This document shows positions 1-9,353 of a stretch of DNA of 64,000 nucleotides, piece after piece (within the stretch, counting starts at the first letter, position 1; each line of letters begins with the position of its first letter). The notes under the pieces were generated by a model. It did not search any database. It was not told the DNA's origin and saw only the letters and a list, made by a program, of their open reading frames with translations. Source of the stretch: Methanomassiliicoccales archaeon (GTDB lineage Archaea > Thermoplasmatota > Thermoplasmata > Methanomassiliicoccales > JACIVX01); assembly GCA_014361295.1 (NCBI GenBank), contig JACIVX010000001.1, positions 62,001 through 126,000 on the forward strand. Direction: 5' to 3'. A program made the position numbers and the translations under genes.

Positions 1-86
1 GCCGTTACTTCATCGCCTTTGACAGCGAAATACTCGGAAGCGTGAGATCCGACAAAGCCGGCTCCACCGGTCACAACGACTTTCAT
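1..86 (-). CDS. NAD-dependent sugar epimerase/dehydratase, N-terminal fragment
   Basis: Only the first 28 codons lie in the window and the gene runs off the left edge. They read as a Rossmann-fold start with the dinucleotide-binding glycine motif TGGAGFVGSH. This is the N-terminus of the extended short-chain dehydrogenase family, which includes UDP-glucose 4-epimerases, dTDP-glucose dehydratases and UDP-xylose synthases. The ATG is at 86-84. The substrate cannot be judged from this piece. Two further members of the family lie at 40.6 and 41.8 kb. Confidence 0.85.
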   Translation of the reverse strand, partial: MKVVVTGGAGFVGSHASEYFAVKGDEVT

Positions 87-248
87 AAATTAACTTCCTT
101 GCGACTTATTACGATTCATCCTATAGTTATTTTTCTCGATCGTGTGAAAAAAAACGATGAACGGGAAGAGTCTCATTGGCAAGTGGAGTCAGATATGATG
201 TAACGATAGTTGAATCAATCCTTGTGTCTTTTGTAGGCAATCGCTTAT

Positions 249-273
249 CAAATACGGTCGCTCTTCGTATTTG
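249..273. promoter_or_regulatory. Inverted repeat ahead of the VOC gene
   Basis: CAAATAC (249-255) and GTATTTG (267-273) form a perfect 7-bp dyad around an 11-nt spacer. It sits directly upstream of the TATA-like stretch of the following gene, a position where an activator or repressor could act. It could also be a chance AT-rich repeat. Confidence 0.4.
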
Positions 274-275
274 CT

Positions 276-289
276 AAATATCATATACT
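276..289 (+). promoter_or_regulatory. TATA-like promoter element of the VOC gene
   Basis: AAATATCATATACT is centred about 27 bp before the ATG at 311. In archaea transcription starts about 25 bp after the TATA box, so the mRNA would be essentially leaderless. No Shine-Dalgarno sequence is present before 311, which fits. Confidence 0.5.
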
Positions 290-310
290 GGTGGATCAGT
301 TCAAATTACT

Positions 311-745
311 ATGCCTCTCGGAGATCCGATGGGCGGAGATTCAGATTATCAAAATAAAGGTAAGATCACACGGGTGTGGATGACCTGCATACCTGTCAGT
401 GATCTCGCAACTGCGTTATTTTTTTATTCCGAGGTGCTCGGGCTGGAGATCGCACTTGATGAGCGTAGCAGAAATTGGGTGGAGTTAGGTCCCGCCGAAC
501 CGATGGGTAAGATCGCGCTCTACGTGCCGTCGAAATTTGATAAACGACAGCCTGGTGGGCCAACAGGCGTTATTTTTGAAACGAACAGTATTTACGAATT
601 GCACAGAAGACTTGTCGACGAAGGAGTAAAGTTCATCATGAAGCCCCAGCGACAGGAATGGGGAGGACTGATGGCGATTCTTACGGATCCAGACGGTAAT
701 GAGCTTTGTGTCGTGGAGGATCCTGAACATTACACACGGCGGTGA
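311..745 (+). CDS. VOC (glyoxalase/bleomycin-resistance) family protein
   Basis: A 144-residue protein of the vicinal oxygen chelate superfamily. After a ~20-residue lead, the stretch around residues 22-46 (TCIPVSDLATALFFYSEVLG) is the typical first beta-alpha unit. The end (TDPDGNELCVVED, about 125-138) is the typical last strand, with the conserved Asp-Pro-Asp-Gly-Asn turn and a Glu in the usual metal-ligand position. The first-strand ligand is not an obvious His, so glyoxalase I activity is not supported. The substrate is unknown. The gene is monocistronic. A second in-frame ATG at codon 7 is an alternative start. Confidence 0.8.
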   Translation: MPLGDPMGGDSDYQNKGKITRVWMTCIPVSDLATALFFYSEVLGLEIALDERSRNWVELGPAEPMGKIALYVPSKFDKRQPGGPTGVIFETNSIYELHRRLVDEGVKFIMKPQRQEWGGLMAILTDPDGNELCVVEDPEHYTRR

Positions 746-836
746 TTGAATTCGACGTCCCAATGCAGGTCAGATAACGTCTTTACTCTTCTCCATCCTA
801 ACTCTTGTCGACGGTCGGGACGCACTGTGGACTTTT

Positions 837-1661
837 TTACAGGCATTCCGCCACTGCACGAGCAGCGTAAAGAACCTCATTTGCTTTCAATTCTGGCAGG
901 ATGTCATAAATACGATCCTTTTTCGTGAAGATCTCCTTGATCGTTATAATTCCATTGGTGAGCAGGGAGTTCCGAACATCTTTCTTGATCGCAAGAATGG
1001 TAATTGGGTAGAGTTTATGGCTTTCCAGAAGCGATTCGAGTCCCCCATCCTCGGGAAACCGCCATCCCAGCAACCTCATTCCGATGCATCTAGCATATGT
1101 AATTACATCACCTGAAAACTTTGTATTCGTCACAAGCCATGGCGACGCAAAAGGCATCACTTCAGAAATATCCAAAAATCTTGCGTATGTGTAAAGGGCC
1201 GTTTGAATTCCGCATCTTGTGCCGGCTGAATTGTGAAATTTGCATTCAACCAGGTATCTCTCGCTTCCTCTTTCAGCTAGAATGTCAATTTCGTGGGGTA
1301 TGCACCTTCCCCTTATGCATTCCCTGACTCTCACAGCATATCCAGTTTCTTGAAACAGTCTCGCAACAAGACTCTCAAAAAAATGCCCTTCTGGACCGAG
1401 CGAAAAGATAGCATCTTTGAGACTATATCTGATTTTTCTTTTGCGGTCAAGCATTCGCCTGACGTGTTGATAAATCTCATGAGTTGTGATGCCATTGTAA
1501 ACTCGCCCTCTCAGTTTTTCAAGGATCTCATCTGCTTCTGCTTCACTCGCCCCAGAACGCAAAAGCGCCTGTTTTACCTTATTCTCATCATACTCTTCTC
1601 TTTCTCCAGATCTCTTGATCACCCACATTTTTCTCACATCTTTTTGATCGATTCTAATCAT
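837..1661 (-). CDS. ATP-cone domain fused to an Mrr-like restriction endonuclease domain
   Basis: A 274-residue protein. Residues ~11-90 are an ATP-cone: VIKRSGEREEYDENKVKQAL at the start, then the Y..I.TheIY..V..ML pattern. This is the nucleotide-sensing module of ribonucleotide reductases and NrdR. Residues ~92-200 resemble the PD-(D/E)xK nuclease fold of the Mrr/type IV family, with GHFFESLVARLF, then HEIDIL and YLVECKFH supplying the Glu-Asp...Glu-x-Lys residues. ATP-cone/Mrr fusions recur in archaea without a known role; ATP-gated DNA cleavage is inference. It stands alone, with no methylase beside it. An alternative start is the second Met, at residue 12. Confidence 0.75.
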   Translation of the reverse strand: MIRIDQKDVRKMWVIKRSGEREEYDENKVKQALLRSGASEAEADEILEKLRGRVYNGITTHEIYQHVRRMLDRKRKIRYSLKDAIFSLGPEGHFFESLVARLFQETGYAVRVRECIRGRCIPHEIDILAERGSERYLVECKFHNSAGTRCGIQTALYTYARFLDISEVMPFASPWLVTNTKFSGDVITYARCIGMRLLGWRFPEDGGLESLLESHKLYPITILAIKKDVRNSLLTNGIITIKEIFTKKDRIYDILPELKANEVLYAARAVAECL

Positions 1662-1837
1662 GTCTTAGACTTGTCCATCGATTCAAACGACCCGCCGTGT
1701 TTTGATCGATTGATAAACAAACCCCAAGAATAAAGATGGAAAAAATGGTTCATTATTATGACGGTAATATCAGTGATCGTAGCAAAAGCAAAAGTATTGA
1801 AAGCTTCGATGTAACAGAAATTCTATCATTATAGATT

Positions 1838-4555
1838 TTGATAACAAAGTCATCATATTATTATAGTCGCTTTTTTTCATTCAGAAGTTATATGACAATG
1901 ATGGAGGACCATGGTCTCATCCGTATCCTCCTTGTCGACGATGAACTTCCATTTCTAGAGATAGCGAAAGGATTTCTTGAATTGAAAGAAAAATTCAGGG
2001 CGGATATTGTAAATTCGGTTGACGAGGCACTGGACTTACTTCAAAAGAATTGTTACGATGCGATCGTCTCGGACTATCAGATGGGCGATAATACAGGTAT
2101 CGATCTCCTCAAAGCGATTAGATCTCAGGGGAACCAAACTCCCTTTATCCTTTTCACGGGGAAGGGTAGGGAGGAAGTCGTCATTGAAGCGCTGAATCTA
2201 GGAGCAGATTTCTACATCAATAAAGGTGCCGATCTCCGCTCTCAATTTGCTGAGTTATCGAATATGATCGAACAAGCGGTGAAACGGAGAAAGTATGAAA
2301 TTGCGCTTACTGACAGCGAAAAAAGATATCGCACGATTTTCCTGAACACCGGTACAGCAATGGCAATTATCGAAGAAGACACAACGATTTCCCTCGTAAA
2401 TGACGAATTCTCGCGACTCGTAGGCTACAAGAAAGAGGAAATCGATGGAAAAAAGTCGTGGAAGGATTTCATTATGCCCTCAGAAATTCCAAAACTACTA
2501 GAATATCATCAAAAGCGTAGAATCGATCCGCGGGGCGCTCCCCGAACCTATGAAACGTACGCGATAGACAAAAATGGAATTGTGAAGACAATTATCGTTA
2601 CGGTCGAAATAATTCCGGGGACGAAACAGAGCCTTGTCTCGGCGATTGATATCACTGAGAAACGGTCGATTGAAAATAAACTCAGAATGAGTGAGCATCG
2701 TCTCGCACTAATCACCGACAATATGCTTGATATGGTGATGCAAGTTGGCGCGGATCTTTCGATCGAATATGCAAGTCCTTCTCATATTCAATCCACAGGT
2801 TACTCACCAGGAACCCTAATGGGAAGGAGATTGCATGATTTGGTTCATCCTGACGATCTGCCAAGAGTGACTGAGGTTTTGAATCGCATCGGCATGGATA
2901 AGAATTACACGTGCGAGTTGAAATTTCGACATGCAAGTGGCAAGTATCTCTGGATCGAAACTTTCTGGAATTTTCTCATCGACGAAAATGGAAAATTTGG
3001 TGGCGCGATCATCACCAGCAGGGATATCAGCGAACGCAAGAGGCTTGAGAATATTAAATCGGCAATGTTACGTATTTCGCAAGCCGTTACCTCCATTAAT
3101 TCACTTCAACAACTATACAATTTTGTCCATTCGATTATGGCAGACCTCATGCCAGTCAGGAATTTCTATATTGCGCTTATTGATAATGAAAATAAGGAGC
3201 TCACCTTCCCCTATTTTGTCGATGAATATGATCCACCTCCAAAGTCGAGAACACTCGGTCGGGGGATAACTGAATATGTAATCAGGAAAGGGGAAGCACT
3301 CCTCGCTTCAAGGGATGATATTATTCAGCTAAATGGGGAAGGTGAGATCGAGATTTTCGGTAGTCTGCCTGTTGACTGGATGGGGGCACCATTGAAGGTT
3401 GGCGATAGAACACTTGGTGCAATCGTTGTCCAAAGCTATAATGAGACTGTCAGATACACCAAGAAGGAATTAGACATTCTCAATTATGTCTCCGATCAAA
3501 TCGCAATGGCGATCGATCATGTTGCGGCACAGGAAGCGCTCATCGAAGCGAAGGAATTTGCGGAGAATTTGATCAAGACGGCAAATGTAATGGTCGTTGG
3601 TCTGGATGAGAATGGCATCATCAGAATTTTTAATGATATGGCTGAAAGGATCACGGGGTACAGGGCTGATGAGGCAATGGGAAGGAATTGGTTCGAGACC
3701 CTTGTCCCAAAAGAAAGATATCCAGAAGTTTGGGGAGTTTTTGCAAATTTTAGAGCTAGAGGCGCTCTGCCCCGTAACTTCGAAAATCCGGTATTAACGA
3801 AATCGGGAGAGGAGCGTTACATATTCTGGCAGAACAGCGAGATTAGGAACTCAAGGTTTGGTGTTTGCGTAGTCTCATTCGGAATCGATATGACTGAGAA
3901 AAAGAAAATGATGGAGACGATTGAACGAACAAACAGAAAGCTCAACCTGATTGGAAGGGTCTCGCGTCACGACATCCTGAATCAATTGACGGCTGTGCTT
4001 GGTTATATTGAGCTTGCGAGAGATCGAGTGATAGAGACTGATGTGCGTAATTATCTCGAAAAGGCAGCGAATGCTGGGAGGAACATTGAGCGAATCCTCA
4101 ACTCAACTCGCGACTACGAGCGCCTTGGCTCAGCAGAACCTCGCTGGGAAAAAGCTTCGGATCTTTTTGAACGTGGAACCTCTGCTCTTGATACCACTGG
4201 AATTACTTTGGTTGTGAATCTCGAGGGTTTATCTCTCAAGGCCGATCCAATATTCGAGAAAGTTTTCCATAATCTCGTCGATAACTCGATGAGACATGGG
4301 AAACACACAAAGAGAATTGAAGTTGGTTACAAAAAAGTTGGAGATGAACTTATCATCATTTACGAGGACGATGGGATCGGGATACTGGAGGAAATGAAGA
4401 AAGATCTCTTTACTGGAGAACGAGGAAAAGGTCTCTTCATCATCAAGGAAATTTTGTCAATCACTGACATGAAAATCGAGGAAATCGGTGAGTATAAAAA
4501 AGGCGCAAAATTTTGTATACACATACCGAAGGGCAGGTACCGTTTGGTGGAATAA
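1838..4555 (+). CDS. Hybrid sensor histidine kinase: receiver-PAS-PAS-GAF-PAS-kinase
   Basis: A 905-residue soluble kinase with no membrane segments. The order is: receiver domain (~27-140, IRILLVDDE, phospho-acceptor Asp in IVSDYQMGD, Thr in ILFTGKG, Lys in YINKGAD); PAS (~163-280); PAS (~288-405); GAF (~415-560); PAS (~575-690); His-box region with SRHDILNQLTAVLGYIEL (~710); and an HATPase domain (NLVDNSMRHG, EDDGIGI, GERGKGLFIIKEI, ~810-890). This plan is common among archaeal methanogen kinases. The ligand and target are unknown, with no partner regulator adjacent. The first ~18 residues are probably untranslated: ATGs at 1892, 1898 and 1901 lie closer to the receiver fold. Confidence 0.88.
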   Translation: MITKSSYYYSRFFSFRSYMTMMEDHGLIRILLVDDELPFLEIAKGFLELKEKFRADIVNSVDEALDLLQKNCYDAIVSDYQMGDNTGIDLLKAIRSQGNQTPFILFTGKGREEVVIEALNLGADFYINKGADLRSQFAELSNMIEQAVKRRKYEIALTDSEKRYRTIFLNTGTAMAIIEEDTTISLVNDEFSRLVGYKKEEIDGKKSWKDFIMPSEIPKLLEYHQKRRIDPRGAPRTYETYAIDKNGIVKTIIVTVEIIPGTKQSLVSAIDITEKRSIENKLRMSEHRLALITDNMLDMVMQVGADLSIEYASPSHIQSTGYSPGTLMGRRLHDLVHPDDLPRVTEVLNRIGMDKNYTCELKFRHASGKYLWIETFWNFLIDENGKFGGAIITSRDISERKRLENIKSAMLRISQAVTSINSLQQLYNFVHSIMADLMPVRNFYIALIDNENKELTFPYFVDEYDPPPKSRTLGRGITEYVIRKGEALLASRDDIIQLNGEGEIEIFGSLPVDWMGAPLKVGDRTLGAIVVQSYNETVRYTKKELDILNYVSDQIAMAIDHVAAQEALIEAKEFAENLIKTANVMVVGLDENGIIRIFNDMAERITGYRADEAMGRNWFETLVPKERYPEVWGVFANFRARGALPRNFENPVLTKSGEERYIFWQNSEIRNSRFGVCVVSFGIDMTEKKKMMETIERTNRKLNLIGRVSRHDILNQLTAVLGYIELARDRVIETDVRNYLEKAANAGRNIERILNSTRDYERLGSAEPRWEKASDLFERGTSALDTTGITLVVNLEGLSLKADPIFEKVFHNLVDNSMRHGKHTKRIEVGYKKVGDELIIIYEDDGIGILEEMKKDLFTGERGKGLFIIKEILSITDMKIEEIGEYKKGAKFCIHIPKGRYRLVE

Positions 4556-4587
4556 ACCATCATGATCTCTCACGAGTTGATTGCGCA

Positions 4588-4612
4588 TGCGTTAGCTAAC
4601 TAGCTTAACGCA
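4588..4612. terminator. Hairpin between convergent genes
   Basis: TGCGTTA (4588-4594) pairs with TAACGCA (4606-4612). Inside, GCTA pairs with TAGC, leaving one bulged T, for a near-continuous 11-bp stem. It lies between the convergent ends of the histidine kinase and sufB. No T-tract follows, so bidirectional termination is only a suggestion. Confidence 0.35.
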
Positions 4613-4734
4613 ATTGCGACAACAACAAAGTGCGAATTTCGACAAACAATGAAGCATCGAACACCATACGAATGAACCGAGTCGAATATCAATTCAGTCG
4701 GGATGCAACTTCAGCGATCGGTAATTTGACGACC

Positions 4735-5970
4735 TCAGCCGCTACTCAATTCGGTTGCGGCTATTGCCTTGTCGATTTCTTTTTTCAATTCTTCTGGAAT
4801 TCCCCTAATCCCGACCTCTAGAAATCCGCGTATGATGATGCCAACGGCCTCCGCCTCACTCAACCCTCTTGCCATAATATATTCAATCTGATCCTTCGCG
4901 ATCTTTCCGACGGCCGCTTCATGTGTCATTTCCACATCTGGCACACTCGCCTCAAGCTCTGGAATCGCAAGCTGGATGCCTTTCTCCTGAAGGATAAGAC
5001 CCTTGCATTCGAGATGCGCTCTGATCCCAGGGGCTTCTCCGACGAGTTTTCCTCTTGCGATCGATTTCCCACCAGTCGTGATACTCCTTGAGACGATCTC
5101 CGCCCTTGCCTTCGGGGCGGAAAGCACAACCTTCGAGCCGATATCAATTTCTGAGCCAGGATGGGCAATTGCAACGGTATTAAACCGGCCAAATGATTCT
5201 TTTCCTTCAAGCTTTGCCGTCGGGTACATCTGGATTGATTTGACGGGCTTTAGACACACGTAATTGTTCACGTAGGTTGCTCCTTCACCAACGATAACGG
5301 CTGTTCTCGGCCTGACCCCGACCTGTTCTGCCCAGTTGTGGATCATTGTGAACGTTAACTTGCCACCTTTTTTGATGTAGAATTCTGAAATTCCCAGATG
5401 AAGTGCCCTCTCCACACCTGGCTTCGTTGTACATCCTGTGACGACTTCGAGTTCCGCACCTTCTTCAACGATTACAATGTTGTGAACGGTCTGTGTTGCA
5501 TTCCTGCTGCCGAGGAGCAAGCAGGTTTGAACGGGCATCTTCGCCTTTGTACCGGGTAGCGCTCTGATAAAATACCCGTCAGCATTCTCAAGGAAAGTTG
5601 TTGCAGTGTATTTATCCGTGTCTGGGGGAACAGCCTTCCAATAATAGTCATTGATCCAGTCGTACTTCTTGAGTGCCTGTTGCGTCGACATCACTTCGAC
5701 GCTTTCCTCCTTCTGCGATCTATGCACAACGGCGTTATCAAGAAGAAGGAAACTACCAGCCCTTCCTTCACCTGTTGGAACGACACCCGCGCTCAACAAT
5801 GTACGTTGGATTTCGTTGTCGAGATCTTCCAGACTTTCAGTCTCTGGCGCATTCTTCGGCGCAATATCGTAATTCTCAAGATCGATGTCCTCGCCGTACG
5901 CGGCCTTCTTTGTTTTCGCTGCCTCGGCTCTTTTCCTCAAGCTACTCAAAGAATCTTGCATTTTACGCAC
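4735..5970 (-). CDS. sufB: SufB/SufD-family Fe-S cluster assembly scaffold
   Basis: A 411-residue member of the SufB/SufD family, which with the SufC ATPase assembles Fe-S clusters in the cytosol. The middle and C-terminal parts carry the beta-helix typical of the family, with stretches such as VEEGAELEVVTGCTTKPG and LVGEAPGIRAHLECKG. The end has the conserved SEAEAVGIIIRGFLE segment. It follows sufC, and the ATG overlaps the sufC end by 25 bp, so the two are translationally coupled; an ATG three codons later (5961) is an alternative. Archaea commonly keep only sufC and sufB as a minimal system, as here. Confidence 0.92.
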   Translation of the reverse strand: MRKMQDSLSSLRKRAEAAKTKKAAYGEDIDLENYDIAPKNAPETESLEDLDNEIQRTLLSAGVVPTGEGRAGSFLLLDNAVVHRSQKEESVEVMSTQQALKKYDWINDYYWKAVPPDTDKYTATTFLENADGYFIRALPGTKAKMPVQTCLLLGSRNATQTVHNIVIVEEGAELEVVTGCTTKPGVERALHLGISEFYIKKGGKLTFTMIHNWAEQVGVRPRTAVIVGEGATYVNNYVCLKPVKSIQMYPTAKLEGKESFGRFNTVAIAHPGSEIDIGSKVVLSAPKARAEIVSRSITTGGKSIARGKLVGEAPGIRAHLECKGLILQEKGIQLAIPELEASVPDVEMTHEAAVGKIAKDQIEYIMARGLSEAEAVGIIIRGFLEVGIRGIPEELKKEIDKAIAATELSSG

Positions 5971-6686
5971 TCCTCGTATCCCCTTTTTCTGATTTCCTGT
6001 AACAATTCTCTCGGATTACCAGAACAAGATATCGTACCGTTGCACATCACATAACCTCTATCCGCCTCAATATAATCGAGTATTTGGCCAGTGTGAGTGA
6101 TGATGAGTGCCGACTTTCCATCGATGGATTTTTTTCCGGCACACCCGAGACCACCGCTCAAAAGCATTTTGATCGCGTTTCCAATCCGTTCGATGCTCTC
6201 AAGATCAACCCCTGACTCCGGCTCATCGAGAAGATAGAGGCATGGATTCTGTGCGGTCAGCTGTAGCAACTCAGATCTCTTGATTTCACCACCGGAGAAA
6301 CCGACATTGACGTCTCTTTCGAGAAACTTCTCCATTCTCAAAGAGGTTGCCAGTTGATATAAATCATTTGCATTCTTTCCGATCACTTGCACCAAATCCC
6401 CGAGCTTGACACCAACGAGATTCGGTGGTCTTTGCATCATGATGCCGATGCCCATTTTTGCCCTCTCATGCATTGGCAAATGCGTTATATCTTCTCCTTT
6501 AAAGAGAATTCGTCCCTTCTTGACGCGGTATTCGCTGAAACCCATGATCGTCATGAGAAGCGTAGATTTTCCAGATCCGTTTGGCCCAAAGAGAACACTC
6601 GTGTAACCTGACATGACACTTAAATTGACATCTTTGAGAACTGTCCTGCCGCCGACCTCGACCGTAAGATCCTCGATTTCAAGCAT
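5946..6686 (-). CDS. sufC: SufC ATPase of Fe-S cluster assembly
   Basis: A 246-residue ABC ATPase without a membrane partner. Walker A is GPNGSGKST (~34-42), the Q-loop is in MMQRPPNL, and the ABC signature is FSGGEIKRSE with the Walker B LYLLDEPESGVD. The variant signature and the adjacent sufB identify it as SufC rather than a transporter subunit. It drives conformational change of the SufB scaffold. A TATA-like element (CTTAAATG on the minus strand, near 6727) lies about 40 bp upstream, so sufC-sufB is probably one transcript. Confidence 0.94.
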   Translation of the reverse strand: MLEIEDLTVEVGGRTVLKDVNLSVMSGYTSVLFGPNGSGKSTLLMTIMGFSEYRVKKGRILFKGEDITHLPMHERAKMGIGIMMQRPPNLVGVKLGDLVQVIGKNANDLYQLATSLRMEKFLERDVNVGFSGGEIKRSELLQLTAQNPCLYLLDEPESGVDLESIERIGNAIKMLLSGGLGCAGKKSIDGKSALIITHTGQILDYIEADRGYVMCNGTISCSGNPRELLQEIRKRGYEECVKCKIL

Positions 6687-6801
6687 ACCCTATCCCATTC
6701 CAAGTTGGAGAGGTCACAACAACATTTAAGGATATCGCATCTATCCTCGTCCGCAGTTATTGTGAATTCTTCTCAATTCGCCGGTTCAGCCGATCGAACT
6801 G

Positions 6802-6809
6802 CTTTTATC
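6802..6809 (+). promoter_or_regulatory. TATA-like element of the MFS gene
   Basis: CTTTTATC is centred about 24 bp before the TTG at 6830. The same CTTTTTATCG-type element precedes the flavodoxin gene at 59.1 kb. The spacing predicts a leaderless message beginning at the TTG codon. Confidence 0.45.
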
Positions 6810-6829
6810 GCCGTATCATAATCTCGCCA

Positions 6830-8056
6830 TTGACATCAAAGAGGGATGGGATCATCGGTTCAGAACCGCCAGCTGAGAGTATCATCGTCACTTCAAACTC
6901 CAAGAAAAAGGCTCTGAGGTTCATCTTATTACTCAGCCTTATAGGTCTCCTCGCCGACATGACCTATGAAGGAGCGAGGAGCATCTCTGGAACATACCTC
7001 GGGCTTCTGGGGGCCAGTGCTGCGGCAGTCGCGCTCATCATCGGATTTGGCGAACTGATCGGGTATACACCGAGATTGCTCACTGGTAGCATGACCGACC
7101 GCACCGGTAGGTATTGGGCCTTTCTGTTCGTCGGTTATGGCATCAACCTTGTTGCCGTCCCATTGCTTGCATTCGCTGGCGACTGGGTCACCGCAGCAAT
7201 TCTTATCATCATCGAGCGTGCTGGAAAAGCGATCAGGGCGCCAGCGAGGGATGCGATGCTCTCCCACGCCGCAAGTGAGGTCGGCAGGGGATGGACATTT
7301 GGATTGAATGAAGCGATCACATCGGTTGGGGCGGTGCTCGGACCAGTCGTCGTCGCCTTGGTGATGATGATGCATGGTGGCTACTCAACAGCCTTCTTGA
7401 TTCTAATCATCCCTGCAACTGCCGCAGTTGTCATCCTTTACATCGCATGGAAACATTATCCAGCGCCGAGGGAAATGGAACGACCAAAGCCGGTTGAAAA
7501 AAGAGGTCAATTACCAAAGATCTTCTGGATTTATGTCGTCGGTGCATCCCTCGTCGCGATCGGATACATCGATTTCCCATTTCTCGCATATCATTTTCAG
7601 AAGATTGGATCTGTTCCCTCGATATGGATTCCGATTTTCTACGCCACGGCCAATGTCATCGATGCATTCGGGGCGTTGTTTTTCGGTCATGTGTATGATG
7701 TAAGGGGTATGAAGGTTCTCGTGATCATCACCTTCATTTCTTCGTTCTTTTCAATTTTTGTCTTTCTCAACAATTTCTCGCTTGTGCTCATTGGTATCGC
7801 TCTGTGGGGGTTTGGCGCTGGATCGCAGGAATCCCTCATGCGAGCTGTCGTGGCGGAGATAGTCCCAGTCCACAAAAGAGGGTCAGCATTTGGGATATTC
7901 AGTCTCGCATTCGGTGCGTTCTGGTTTCTCGGCACGGCTTTCATCGGCCTCATCTACACTCATTCGATTGTGGCCGTCGTCGCGTTTTCATTTCTGATTC
8001 AGCTGTTCGCTGTCGCAGTTTTCTTCTTCGTAATGAAGAAAATAGGTCATAATTGA
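6830..8056 (+). CDS. Major facilitator superfamily transporter
   Basis: A 408-residue membrane protein with 12 predicted hydrophobic segments in two halves. The loop after TM2 carries the MFS signature-like GSMTDRTGRYW. The second half begins at ~225 (IFWIYVVGASLVAIGYIDFP). The substrate is not evident. The only plausible start is TTG at 6830: no ATG occurs before residue 44, which would remove the first membrane segment. The gene lies alone between sufC (divergent) and a ZIP transporter gene (convergent). Confidence 0.85.
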   Translation: MTSKRDGIIGSEPPAESIIVTSNSKKKALRFILLLSLIGLLADMTYEGARSISGTYLGLLGASAAAVALIIGFGELIGYTPRLLTGSMTDRTGRYWAFLFVGYGINLVAVPLLAFAGDWVTAAILIIIERAGKAIRAPARDAMLSHAASEVGRGWTFGLNEAITSVGAVLGPVVVALVMMMHGGYSTAFLILIIPATAAVVILYIAWKHYPAPREMERPKPVEKRGQLPKIFWIYVVGASLVAIGYIDFPFLAYHFQKIGSVPSIWIPIFYATANVIDAFGALFFGHVYDVRGMKVLVIITFISSFFSIFVFLNNFSLVLIGIALWGFGAGSQESLMRAVVAEIVPVHKRGSAFGIFSLAFGAFWFLGTAFIGLIYTHSIVAVVAFSFLIQLFAVAVFFFVMKKIGHN

Positions 8057-8310
8057 TGAAGACGAAATCTCATCGACCGCTTTTTCTTCTTGCCGGATTG
8101 GTGCGAAACGCATATCCGATCGATGGGAAGAACAATGATGTTGTTTTCATTCGAAGCTGATAAATAAAAATAATCAACACTTAGGCTCGATGCTTTTCTT
8201 CAAATTTCTGACACTTTCATTTGTTCATTATAAACTATCGATCATCCAATAGCGCGTGAGAGCCGTCTTTAATACGAAATGATCCCGATCCGCGAATAAT
8301 ATTTATCAGC

Positions 8311-9060
8311 TTATTCGAGGAACGCGAGACTGAGAATGACCAGCACACCGATGATGATTGAAATCATCTGGATGATTGATTTCTTGACATTCGATTCCTT
8401 GTGCATTTCAGGCACGAGATCACTTCCTGCGATGTAGATGAACCCGCCAGCCGCCAGTGGCAACATAAGGGTCGTGTATCCACTTATGCTCTCCCCAATG
8501 ATAAGTGAAGCAATTGCACCTGCGATCGCGGTGGTCGCGGCGAGAAAGTTGAACAAAAGCGCCTTCCACTTTGTAAATCCCGCGTATACGAGGATGCCGA
8601 AATCTCCGATTTCTTGGGGAATTTCATGCAGGATGATCGCGATCGTCGTCGCCATTCCTACTTCAAAGCTGGCAAGGTATGAGACTCCGATCAATATTCC
8701 GTCGACAAGATTGTGAACGCCATCCGAGACCAAATTGATGTATCCAACAGGTTTCTTGCAGATTTCTTGGAACTCACAACTGTGTTCATGTCGCCAGTGT
8801 AGAAATTTTTCCAGAACAAAGAAGGCGAAAATACCTGCGATAATGTAAATCGGTACCTCAGGTCCCGTTCCATACTTTTCGAAAGCTTCCGGAATCAGAT
8901 GAACGAACGCGTCAGTAAACAAAGCTCCGACCGCCAAACCAACAAGAATAAAAACAGATGTTTTGAGAACGTGATCGTTCAGCATCAGGAACAATATTCC
9001 AATTATTGAAATCAGGCTCACAAGTATAACGCTCGCGATTGCGTAAACCCAGGCGGACAT
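8311..9060 (-). CDS. ZIP-family divalent metal transporter
   Basis: A 249-residue membrane protein with about 8 membrane segments. It carries the ZIP metal-binding motifs: HLIPEAFEKYG (TM2), DGVHNLVDGILIG (TM4) and ILHEIPQEIGDFG (TM5). The cytoplasmic loop between TM3 and TM4 has a HWRHEHSCEFQEICK cluster, a likely metal-sensing loop. ZIP proteins bring Zn, Fe or Mn into the cytosol; the metal cannot be assigned. The canonical HN..DG and HE.P.E motifs are intact here, unlike in the second ZIP protein at 38.0 kb. Confidence 0.93.
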   Translation of the reverse strand: MSAWVYAIASVILVSLISIIGILFLMLNDHVLKTSVFILVGLAVGALFTDAFVHLIPEAFEKYGTGPEVPIYIIAGIFAFFVLEKFLHWRHEHSCEFQEICKKPVGYINLVSDGVHNLVDGILIGVSYLASFEVGMATTIAIILHEIPQEIGDFGILVYAGFTKWKALLFNFLAATTAIAGAIASLIIGESISGYTTLMLPLAAGGFIYIAGSDLVPEMHKESNVKKSIIQMISIIIGVLVILSLAFLE

Positions 9061-9353
9061 GATTCAAACCTCAATGATCCATCAGATATCTACTTCGCTT
9101 GCGGTATTTGGAGGTGATTGTTTATTAACTTTTTCATGATTTTTTAATAACAAGATTTTTCTGAAAGAACGAGTGGCACTTGACAATCCGATAAAAAAGG
9201 CTGGCATCCTGAAATCTTTATCGATTTTATTCTAGCAATTTCGTTCTAGGAGATTTAATATGATCCCGAATTGATTGCGGTATGGATGTCACAAATCTAT
9301 TGCGAACTGAAAAGAACTTTCGACGGAAGCATATTTAATGGGGAAATGCAGGG

